Positions 10,720 through 17,435 of a DNA stretch of 20,224 nt are shown here, piece after piece (within the stretch, counting starts at the first letter, position 1; every line of letters begins with the position of its first letter). Origin of the DNA: a virus; IMG/VR virus record IMGVR_UViG_3300027741_000326, positions 1-20,224 of that record. One strand, given 5' to 3'. Below the pieces are notes generated by a model that was not told the DNA's origin, made no database searches, and worked only from the letters and a program-made list of their open reading frames with translations. The position numbers were made by a program, and so were the translations under genes.

Positions 10720-11025
10720 TTAATATCTATTTGGAACATAAACTGTCTGAGGCACAGTTAGTACTTCGTATCTTTTAAAAAAACAATGATATCGACGTTC
10801 CACCAGTACGTTTTGATAAGTTGTCATAGGAACATACTGAGGAACAGATGGAACCATTGTGACCATCGGAACATAATAGTAGTAATATGGCACTATTTGA
10901 ATTATTGGAGCTGGTTGATTAACTATTGGAGCCCGATAAACACTTGGCCCCCATCCCTCATCTCCGTAAACACCCCCGTTCAACCCTGCAACAATCAAAA
11001 ACGCTCCTATTAATATCTTTTTCAT
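10720..11025 (-). CDS. 101-aa secreted Tyr/Val/Pro-rich protein
   Basis: MKKILIGAFLIVAGLNGGVYG is a clear signal peptide, with likely cleavage near residue 21. The mature part is low-complexity: IVPYYYYYVPMVTMVPSVPQ, then YVPMTTYQ and VPQTVYVPNRY. Such YVPxxxY repeats resemble secreted or envelope proteins I associate with Planctomycetes, which suggests capture from the host; this is inference. It could coat the cell surface or the virion. A GTCGATAA word lies upstream at 11074-11082, but no strong promoter was identified. Confidence 0.75.
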   Translation of the reverse strand: MKKILIGAFLIVAGLNGGVYGDEGWGPSVYRAPIVNQPAPIIQIVPYYYYYVPMVTMVPSVPQYVPMTTYQNVLVERRYHCFFKRYEVLTVPQTVYVPNRY

Positions 11026-11073
11026 AAATTCCCTCGATGTTAAAATTAATTGACCAGTTTTCCGCCAACAGAG

Positions 11074-11082
11074 TTATCGACA
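11074..11082 (-). promoter_or_regulatory. Operator-like TGTCGATAA site
   Basis: The same GNCGATA word found at 15 promoters further left, here about 50 nt upstream of the secreted-protein gene. Confidence 0.45.
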
Positions 11083-11110
11083 TTGACCATCATGTAACTT
11101 CAATAAATAC

Positions 11111-11136
11111 AAAAAGGCCAGCATTTCTGCCAGCCT
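11111..11136 (-). terminator. Intrinsic terminator
   Basis: On the minus strand AGGCTGGCA-GAAA-TGCTGGCCT forms a 9-bp stem (two wobble pairs) with a GAAA loop, followed by five T. It ends the gene at 11165-11389 and is the only textbook terminator seen in the window. Confidence 0.85.
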
Positions 11137-11164
11137 AATTGTTTATTAAATTAGAAAAACTAAA

Positions 11165-11389
11165 TCAAGTAGAAGATTCTGGAACATTAGTTACAGTCTT
11201 ATTTTTTGATGGTCGTCCACGAGGCTTGCTTAGCTTTAGCTTTCTTCGTTGGCGTCGTATCATTGCGGTACTCACGCTCTGTCCCGTAATTTCACTCAGC
11301 TTAACGGCTAAATCTTCGTCACATACCACACTATGATTATTTTTAATATAGTCGATTTCGCTGTCGTTCCACTTCTTGTAAGTAGCCAT
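11165..11389 (-). CDS. 74-aa helix-turn-helix DNA-binding protein with AT-hook-like tail
   Basis: KKWNDSEIDYIKNNHSVVCD then EDLAVKLSEITGQSVSTAMI and RRQRRKLKL fit a helix-turn-helix of the type found in small phage regulators (W-x-x-x-E-x-x-Y-I-K-x-N...D-x-x-L-A-x-x-L...R-R-x-L). It is followed by KPRGRPSK, an AT-hook-like minor-groove motif near residues 54-61. Strong AAGGAG before the ATG. It lies head-to-head with the late operon and shares a compact promoter region, so it probably regulates itself and that operon. Confidence 0.75.
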   Translation of the reverse strand: MATYKKWNDSEIDYIKNNHSVVCDEDLAVKLSEITGQSVSTAMIRRQRRKLKLSKPRGRPSKNKTVTNVPESST

Positions 11390-11415
11390 AAATTCTCCTT
11401 TTGGTGTTTATATTG

Positions 11416-11444
11416 TTGACAACATATCCCAGTATACATACTAT
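11416..11444 (+). promoter_or_regulatory. Plus-strand promoter TTGACA-17-TACTAT
   Basis: -35 at 11416-11421, -10 at 11439-11444. It precedes the 56-aa gene and the whole packaging operon. Confidence 0.7.
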
Positions 11445-11460
11445 AGTATATGGTTGACAA
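11431..11460 (-). promoter_or_regulatory. Minus-strand promoter TTGTCA-18-TATACT
   Basis: -35 at 11455-11460, -10 at 11431-11436. It reads toward the DNA-binding protein gene and overlaps the plus-strand promoter almost completely. Confidence 0.6.
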
Positions 11461-11479
11461 CTTTGCGCAAGGAGAAAAA

Positions 11480-11650
11480 ATGAGTAAATCTAACTTAGAT
11501 TATAGCCTAGTTGATTCTGTTCTAACAGTCAAGGCTTCTGGCCAAATCAATGATAGCGCCATAATGGATCTATTATTACCTCAAGGAAAAAGCATAGCAC
11601 AACTAATAGATGACCAACAAGAAAAAAACATCGAAAAAACAGTCGAATAA
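11480..11650 (+). CDS. 56-aa hypothetical protein
   Basis: MSKSNLDYSLVDSVLTVKAS then INDSAIMDLLLPQGKSIAQL and an acidic/basic tail. No family recognised. ATG 11480 has AAGGAG at good spacing; the in-frame ATG at 11450 lies at the promoter and is rejected. It is the first gene of the rightward operon and overlaps the sigma-like gene. Confidence 0.75.
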   Translation: MSKSNLDYSLVDSVLTVKASGQINDSAIMDLLLPQGKSIAQLIDDQQEKNIEKTVE

Positions 11651-12269
11651 GGTATCAGAAGAAGAATTTTTAATCGTATTGGATAATATCAGTAAAAGAT
11701 TGGCTCATAAATTCAGATTCGCATATCACGACATAGAGGACATGAAGCAGCAGGCCGCTATATTCGCTATAGAAGGACTAGAAAAATACGATAATAAAAG
11801 ACCATTAGAAAACTTCTTATGGACTCATGTTAGAAATCGACTATTTAATTATAAGCGAAATAATTATCAGAGGCCCGACAAACCCTGTATAGGTTGTCCT
11901 TTTTTTGATAAAAATCTAACCCAATCAACAAATCAATGCTCAAAATTCTCTAATAAAAATGATTGCGACTTATACGCCTCATGGAGCAAACGAAACGAAG
12001 CTAAAAAGAATATTATACAACCATCACACATGGAAGATGACAGTTACTATAAGTCTAAGAGTGATTTTAATTTAAACATACAAAATCAAGAACTTATTAA
12101 ATTTTTAGATGATAATATTGAAACAGAATATAGAGAAAATTATTTAAAACTTAAACATGGCGTAAAAGTACCTAAACAACAACTTAATAAACTCAGAAAA
12201 CACATAGCATCTATAATGGAGAATAAACAATGGAATCCACAAACATTCCAAGAAAACGAGGACAACTAA
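11610..12269 (+). CDS. Sigma-70 region 2-like transcription factor
   Basis: Residues 20-85 (ISKRLAHKFRFAYHDIEDMK, IFAIEGLEKYD, ENFLWTHVRNRLFNYKR) match sigma-70 region 2, the part that binds core polymerase and the -10 element. They are followed by a Cys cluster C93-x2-C96-x13-C110-x8-C119 that could bind zinc. The C-terminal helices (about 160-205) could be a reduced region 4. Phage late sigma factors such as T4 gp55 share this small size, so a late-gene role is likely. The start is uncertain: ATG 11610 has no clear ribosome site and overlaps the upstream gene by 41 nt. Confidence 0.7.
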   Translation: MTNKKKTSKKQSNKVSEEEFLIVLDNISKRLAHKFRFAYHDIEDMKQQAAIFAIEGLEKYDNKRPLENFLWTHVRNRLFNYKRNNYQRPDKPCIGCPFFDKNLTQSTNQCSKFSNKNDCDLYASWSKRNEAKKNIIQPSHMEDDSYYKSKSDFNLNIQNQELIKFLDDNIETEYRENYLKLKHGVKVPKQQLNKLRKHIASIMENKQWNPQTFQENEDN

Positions 12270-13057
12270 GTCTTGATGAAGAAAAATTCATACGAGATAA
12301 TGTATCCTCATTATCTATTCAAGATATAGCAAATGCTATTAATCGTAATGAGGCCCCAGTTAAAAGATACATAACTGAGAACACCCTATTAATTCCGGAA
12401 GAAGAAAAATCTAATGATGCATATCTTAGGCATAAATTATATAGTAAAACTTTTTGGGGAGAAATAAAACGACAATTTGATACAGATACCGGAGAACTAC
12501 CATATTTTGAAGACACATGGATCTCCCTGATAAAACAATTTAGAGAAGATGTTCTACCTGCAGAAGAACTCCAAATTAAACAGTTTATCACAATAGATAT
12601 TCTTATTAATCGAAGTATGAAGGAACGCAAACGACATATTGCCGAAACTGAAAAACTACAAAAACAAGTTGATAAAGAATATGATAAGAACGAAAATGAC
12701 CGAGACATACCTAAATTGGCTAATCTTGAAACACAATTAAGTTTTGCTCGCAACAGCATAGCTAACTATACTAATGAATATACTAAACTATTATCTGAAC
12801 AACAAAAAATAAGCAAAGACCTAAAGGCCACCAGAGAACAAAGAATTAAAAGAATTGAAGACGGCAAAAGCAGTTGGGTAGGATTAATAAGAATGCTAGA
12901 AGATGAAGAATTAAGAGAAAAAGAAGGAAAAGAGATGGAAATACTAAATATGGCCACAGAAAAAGCACGAGCCCAATTAGAAGACTATCATACATACCAA
13001 GATCAAACTGTTGACAAACCATTTTTAACCCCGGATAGCGTAGGAGACAATTCATGA
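12230..13057 (+). CDS. Helix-turn-helix plus coiled-coil protein, possible terminase small subunit
   Basis: Residues 12-52 (LSLDEEKFIRDNVSSLSIQD, IANAINRNEAPVKRYI) form a helix-turn-helix. Residues 130-235 are a long charged coiled coil (KERKRHIAETEKLQKQVDKE and on). DNA-binding head, coiled-coil oligomerisation and position before TerL fit TerS, but TerS proteins share little sequence and four genes intervene. GGAG is 8 nt before the ATG, which overlaps the sigma-like gene by 40 nt. Confidence 0.55.
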   Translation: MESTNIPRKRGQLSLDEEKFIRDNVSSLSIQDIANAINRNEAPVKRYITENTLLIPEEEKSNDAYLRHKLYSKTFWGEIKRQFDTDTGELPYFEDTWISLIKQFREDVLPAEELQIKQFITIDILINRSMKERKRHIAETEKLQKQVDKEYDKNENDRDIPKLANLETQLSFARNSIANYTNEYTKLLSEQQKISKDLKATREQRIKRIEDGKSSWVGLIRMLEDEELREKEGKEMEILNMATEKARAQLEDYHTYQDQTVDKPFLTPDSVGDNS

Positions 13058-14046
13058 CTAAAACAGCACTAATTACCGGAGTAACCGGACAAGACGGATC
13101 ATACTTAGCCGATTTTCTCTTAGAAAAAAACTATAAAGTAGTAGGACTTCACAGAAGAAGCAGCACTAATAATTTTTCACGAATTAAACATTTGTCTAAT
13201 AATAGCCAGTTTTCCCTAGAAGAGTTTGACCTTACTGATCCCTCTAATATAGCCCTTCTTATTAACAAATATCAACCAGAAGAGTTCTATAATCTAGCAG
13301 CCCAGAGCCACGTAGGTACCAGCTTCAAACAGCCATCAACCACTTTTGAAATTAATACTGTTGGAGTTATCAATATTTTAGAATCCATAAGGTCGTTCTC
13401 ATCTGCAACAAAATTTTATCAAGCTAGCACTAGCGAAATGTTTGGTCGTAATTACAATGTTGACGAAGATGGAAATAGATATCAAGACGAAAAGACGGAA
13501 TTATTACCTCAGAGTCCATACGGAGTTAGTAAACTAGCTAGTCATCGCATGGTACAGTTATATCGAGAAGGATACGGACTATTTGTTACTAGTGGAATTC
13601 TTTTTAATCATGAAAGTCCGCGTCGTGGTGAAAACTTTGTTACGCGAAAAATTACTAAATATATAGGCCAATTAATCAATAACAAGACTAATGAATCTTT
13701 GAAACTTGGAAATCTTAATGCTCAAAGAGACTGGGGTCATGCTAAGGATTATATTCGTGCTATGTATTTGATGCTACAGCAGGACAAGCCTGATGATTTT
13801 GTTATTTGTACGGGCCAAACATGGACAGTTTTAGATTTTGTTAAAGCTTCTTTTGAGTATGCTAATCTAGACTATACAAAATATGTTGAAATTGATTCTT
13901 CTCTTTATCGTCCAGCAGAAGTAGATTATTTAAGAGGCAATAATGATAAAGCAAGAAAAATATTAAAGTGGATTCCAATGATCTCTTTTGAAGACTTAGT
14001 TAAAGACATGGTTGATAACGATTTGAAAGCTTTCTCTTATGCGTAG
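13054..14046 (+). CDS. gmd: GDP-mannose 4,6-dehydratase
   Basis: Converts GDP-D-mannose to GDP-4-keto-6-deoxy-D-mannose, the precursor of GDP-fucose and related deoxysugars. NAD(P)-binding GVTGQDGSYLA at 9-19; LAAQSHV near 81-87; catalytic set T126, E128 (STSEMFG), Y156 and K160 (YGVSK); and the family motif FNHESPRRGENFVTRK near 184-199. Length of 330 aa is close to the usual 340-370. All key residues are intact. AGGAG precedes the ATG, which overlaps the upstream stop. Carried by some large phages (cyanophages, for example), probably to alter surface sugars. Its place inside the packaging cluster is unusual. Confidence 0.95.
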   Translation: MTKTALITGVTGQDGSYLADFLLEKNYKVVGLHRRSSTNNFSRIKHLSNNSQFSLEEFDLTDPSNIALLINKYQPEEFYNLAAQSHVGTSFKQPSTTFEINTVGVINILESIRSFSSATKFYQASTSEMFGRNYNVDEDGNRYQDEKTELLPQSPYGVSKLASHRMVQLYREGYGLFVTSGILFNHESPRRGENFVTRKITKYIGQLINNKTNESLKLGNLNAQRDWGHAKDYIRAMYLMLQQDKPDDFVICTGQTWTVLDFVKASFEYANLDYTKYVEIDSSLYRPAEVDYLRGNNDKARKILKWIPMISFEDLVKDMVDNDLKAFSYA

Positions 14047-14323
14047 AAATTATGATGATCCAGTATATAAAGCTTGGAGATTAAAAGTTTATCAAAGAGA
14101 CCAATTTAAGTGTCAGTGGCCAGGTTGCTATGCATCTAAAAAACAATTAAATGCACATCATATTAAACGATGGTCAGACTGTCCCGGATTAAGATATGAA
14201 ATTAATAATGGAATAACTTTATGTAAGAATCATCATAAAATGATACAGGGTATGGAGACCTATTATGAGGCTTCATTTTTTAAAATAGTGTCTAGTAAAA
14301 AAGAAAAAGAAAAAGATGAATAA
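14039..14323 (+). CDS. HNH endonuclease-like protein
   Basis: A short HNH domain: C25 and C30 (FKCQWPGC), HH at 40-41 in LNAHHIKRW, NNG at 56-58, and C62-x2-HH at 65-66. The four Cys/His pairs bind zinc, and H41, N57 and H66 fit the nicking site. It covers the whole 94-aa protein, so this is a free-standing enzyme. HNH proteins near terminase genes often assist DNA packaging by nicking with TerL; a homing role is less likely, as no intron is visible. It overlaps gmd by 8 nt. Confidence 0.85.
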   Translation: MRRNYDDPVYKAWRLKVYQRDQFKCQWPGCYASKKQLNAHHIKRWSDCPGLRYEINNGITLCKNHHKMIQGMETYYEASFFKIVSSKKEKEKDE

Positions 14324-14798
14324 TCCAGATTTTACCATTATAGTAGATACTAGAGAGCAACAACCATGGTCATTTGATCATTATATTAAAGCAAATATCA
14401 AATTAGATGCTGGCGACTATAGTATTCAGGGATTACAGCATTTACTGGGCATTGAACGGAAAAAGAGTGTTAATGAGATAGCCAATAATATCACCGAACC
14501 TCGATTCAAGGATGCTATATCAAGATTGGCCCAACTTAAATATTCATTTTTATTATTAGAATTTGACATAGAAGATATTCTAAATTATCCAATAGGATCC
14601 AGCTTGCCGAAGAAACTTTGGGATAAAGTAAAAATTAGTCCAGCTTTTTTAATGAAGCATGTGCTCGACTGGCAACTAGCACATAATATTAATGTGATTT
14701 TTTGTGGAAGTAGCTCATCAGCTGAAAGAACAGCAGAAATGATTCTTAAAAAAATCTACTATATAGAACAGGATAACATCAAATATGAAACTGAATAG
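14316..14798 (+). CDS. ERCC4-type nuclease
   Basis: Matches the ERCC4/XPF nuclease core: IIVDTREQQPW (D11, R13, E14), GDYSI at 33-37 and IERKKS at 46-51. These give the metal-binding D-x-R-E, GD and ERK residues, all present. XPF-family enzymes cut branched or flapped DNA; single-domain forms occur in phages. The rest (60-160) is alpha/beta without extra domains, so no helicase or tandem HhH is attached. A role in trimming branched concatemers before packaging fits the neighbours but is inference. Confidence 0.85.
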   Translation: MNNPDFTIIVDTREQQPWSFDHYIKANIKLDAGDYSIQGLQHLLGIERKKSVNEIANNITEPRFKDAISRLAQLKYSFLLLEFDIEDILNYPIGSSLPKKLWDKVKISPAFLMKHVLDWQLAHNINVIFCGSSSSAERTAEMILKKIYYIEQDNIKYETE

Positions 14799-15363
14799 TA
14801 TTATAATTATCAATCCTCCTCCCGTTTTAGATCATAATAATAGATTACTAAATCCTCCTCCTTTAGTGATGTCAGAATTAAACGTTGTTTATCATGATAA
14901 TCCAACAACCAAAACCGTTACAGCAACTATACAGAATATTCCAGGACAAATTGTTCTTCTAAAAGACAAAGAATATGAAGAAGCAGGAGACTATACTCAA
15001 TCTTTTATAGAAGATAAACTAAGAGAACAACTAGGAACAGATCCGGCAAATAAACTAAGAAACATGTTTCCAAAAACACTAGAAGAACATCCTAATGGAC
15101 CTGGAACCATTTTGTCTGGAATGATTAGCTCTCTAGGAATAAAGAGTACTCCTAATTGCTCTTGTAGACAACATGCTATTGAGATGAATGAGAAAGGCCC
15201 GGATTGGTGTGAGCAAAATTTAGGTCAGATACTAGGCTGGCTTAAAGAAGAAAGCACTAAACGAGGTATGCCATTTATTGAGACCATAGCCAAAATAATG
15301 GTTATGAAAGCCATTAAAAAATCTCGTAGACTTTTAGAAAAAGAGAAACCTAATGCTATTTAA
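14785..15363 (+). CDS. 192-aa protein with CxC...WC motif
   Basis: The diagnostic part is LGIKSTPNCSCRQHAIEMNE followed by GPDWCEQN and ILGWLKEES (C125, C127, C142). I recall this C-x-C-x-x-x-A-x-x-M-N-x-x-G-x-x-x-C pattern from proteins encoded near terminases in phages of several hosts; function unknown. A short repeat, NPPPVLDHNN and NPPPLV, opens the protein. M29 is an alternative start. It overlaps the end of the ERCC4 gene by 14 nt and the start of TerL by 11 nt. Confidence 0.75.
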   Translation: MKLNSIIIINPPPVLDHNNRLLNPPPLVMSELNVVYHDNPTTKTVTATIQNIPGQIVLLKDKEYEEAGDYTQSFIEDKLREQLGTDPANKLRNMFPKTLEEHPNGPGTILSGMISSLGIKSTPNCSCRQHAIEMNEKGPDWCEQNLGQILGWLKEESTKRGMPFIETIAKIMVMKAIKKSRRLLEKEKPNAI

Positions 15364-17380
15364 AGATCATATTGCTTTTGATAGCGCATGGTTAGGACTA
15401 GGAGATCTTAGTAAGCTTACTATAGATCAAAACTTAATGATCAATAGATCAGAAAAGGATATAGAAGTACCGGATTTACATTTATTAAGAATACTAAGGA
15501 ATCCCAAATATATTGGTTCAACATGCAAGTTGCTATTTAATATAGAACTACATCCTATTCAAGTAGCTATTATACAAGAATTTTGGATAAGAGCATTTCC
15601 AATGTATATTGCTAGTCGTGGTTGGGGTAAAAGTTTTTTGTTGGCTTTATACTGTATCTTAAGATGTACTTTTTATCCAGGTACTAAGATTGTTGTTGTG
15701 GGCGCTGCTTTTCGACAAAGTAAAATTATCTTTGAGTATATGGAAACTATCTGGCGTAGTAGTCCTATTTTACGGAGTATTTTTAATGGAAATGATGATG
15801 GCCCCAGAAGAGACGTTGACCGATGCACTATTCGTCTAGGAGATAGCTGGACTATTGCTATTCCTATGGGCGACGGTAGTAAGATTAGAGGTTTAAGAGC
15901 ACATATAATTATTGCAGACGAATTTGCCTCTATATCTCCAGATATTTATGAGACCGTAGTTTCTGGATTCGCTGCTGTTAGCGCTAGTCCTATTCAAAAT
16001 GTGAAAGAAGAAGCAAAAAAGAAAGCTATGAAAGAAGCTGGACTATGGAATGATGAATTAGAAGTACTCAGCACAAAAATGGGTAATCAAGCAATTATCT
16101 CAGGAACAGCAGATTATGACTTTAAGCACTTTGCTAGTTATTGGAAAAGATATAAAAGCATTATTGAGAGCAAAGGAGAAAATCAAAAACTAGAAGAAAT
16201 TTTTCATGGTGAAGTACCTCCTAATTTCAACTGGAGAGACTATAGTATTATTCGAATTCCCTATGAGTTGATACCAAAAGGCTTCATGGATGATAAACAG
16301 GTATCACGAGCCAAAGCTACTATTCATACCGGTATCTATAATATGGAGTATGCCGCCTGTTTCGTTAAAGATAGCCAGGGATTTTTTAGACGAAGTCTGA
16401 TTGAAAGCTGTGTTGCCAGATCTCAGAATCCTATTCTAGTAAATAACAAACCTGTCATCTTTGATGCTGTTACTCAAGGAAATCCTAATCTCAAGTACAT
16501 ATACGGAATTGATCCAGCATCCGAACAAGATAATTTTAGTATTGTCATTTTAGAATTACATCCAGATCATACCAGAGTAGTCTACTGTTGGACAACAAAT
16601 AGAAATAATTTTAAAGACAGACAAAAAACAGGTCTTGTTAATGAATATGATTTTTATGGATTTTGTGCTAGAAAAATTCGTAATCTTATGAAATATTTTC
16701 CTCCAACAAGAATAGGTATGGATGCTCAGGGAGGAGGAGTAGCTATCGAAGAAGCTCTTCATGATCCATCGAAGCTAGAAGAAGGAGAAAATTTAATTTG
16801 GCCAGTTATAGATATGGATAAAACTAAAGATACGGACAGCCAAGCAGGATTGCATATTTTAGAATTGGTTCAGTTCGCCAAAGCAGACTGGACTAGTCAA
16901 GCTAATCATGGACTCAGAAAAGATCTAGAAGATAAAATGCTTTTATTTCCTCAATTTGATAACTTAACTTTAGGCTTGGCTTTAGACAAAGAAGGAAAAG
17001 ATATTTTAGACACAGATCTCTCTCCATTATATGATAGTGTTAGTGAGTGTATTTTAGAGATAGAAGAACTCAAAAATGAATTGACAACTATTATTATGAG
17101 CCAAACTAGTACCGGTCCTAATGCTAGAGATCGATGGGATACTCCTGAAGTTAAAACTAATAATGGTAAAAAAGGAAGATTACGAAAAGACCGATATAGT
17201 TCATTAATAATAGCCAATATGTTAGCAAGACAAATTAATAGAGTACTACAACCAATTCCATATGATATTGTGGGTTTGAATGCTAAGGATGGAGTTGATA
17301 ATAAAGGAGCAATGTATAAAGGACCAGAATGGTTTACTTCATCAGCAAATGATGATATTTATACTAGTATTAAAAAATAA
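15353..17380 (+). CDS. terL: Terminase large subunit
   Basis: Packaging motor ATPase and headful nuclease. Walker A is ASRGWGKS at 87-94, with the Arg/Trp variant usual for TerL. Walker B is HIIIADE at 184-190 with catalytic E190. The coupling motif is likely SGTADY at 250-255. The RNase H-like nuclease has YGIDPAS (D387) and RIGMDAQGG (D457) plus later acidic residues near DSVSE. At 675 aa it is at the long end for the family. It acts at the portal, encoded next. Confidence 0.95.
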   Translation: MLFKDHIAFDSAWLGLGDLSKLTIDQNLMINRSEKDIEVPDLHLLRILRNPKYIGSTCKLLFNIELHPIQVAIIQEFWIRAFPMYIASRGWGKSFLLALYCILRCTFYPGTKIVVVGAAFRQSKIIFEYMETIWRSSPILRSIFNGNDDGPRRDVDRCTIRLGDSWTIAIPMGDGSKIRGLRAHIIIADEFASISPDIYETVVSGFAAVSASPIQNVKEEAKKKAMKEAGLWNDELEVLSTKMGNQAIISGTADYDFKHFASYWKRYKSIIESKGENQKLEEIFHGEVPPNFNWRDYSIIRIPYELIPKGFMDDKQVSRAKATIHTGIYNMEYAACFVKDSQGFFRRSLIESCVARSQNPILVNNKPVIFDAVTQGNPNLKYIYGIDPASEQDNFSIVILELHPDHTRVVYCWTTNRNNFKDRQKTGLVNEYDFYGFCARKIRNLMKYFPPTRIGMDAQGGGVAIEEALHDPSKLEEGENLIWPVIDMDKTKDTDSQAGLHILELVQFAKADWTSQANHGLRKDLEDKMLLFPQFDNLTLGLALDKEGKDILDTDLSPLYDSVSECILEIEELKNELTTIIMSQTSTGPNARDRWDTPEVKTNNGKKGRLRKDRYSSLIIANMLARQINRVLQPIPYDIVGLNAKDGVDNKGAMYKGPEWFTSSANDDIYTSIKK

Positions 17381-17400
17381 ATAGTGTATTAGTCAGGTAA

Positions 17401-17429
17401 TTGAATTACATTTCCATTATAATTAGAAT
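17401..17429 (+). promoter_or_regulatory. Possible promoter TTGAAT-17-TAGAAT before the portal gene
   Basis: -35 at 17401-17406, -10 at 17424-17429, only 6 nt before the ATG at 17436. If real, the RNA would start at the start codon. Confidence 0.4.
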
Positions 17430-17435
17430 ACAATT

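Larger units (their letters stand above)
11415..11461. promoter_or_regulatory. Divergent operator region
   Basis: Two copies of GTTGACAAC (11415-11423 and 11453-11461, centres 38 bp apart) flank the perfect palindrome ATACTATAGTAT (11438-11449). Both divergent promoters overlap these sites. Confidence 0.65.

Noticed and set aside
16556-17217. Minus-strand frames under the terminase gene
   Set aside because: Antisense to a gene with intact catalytic motifs; Ser/Leu-rich shadow products.
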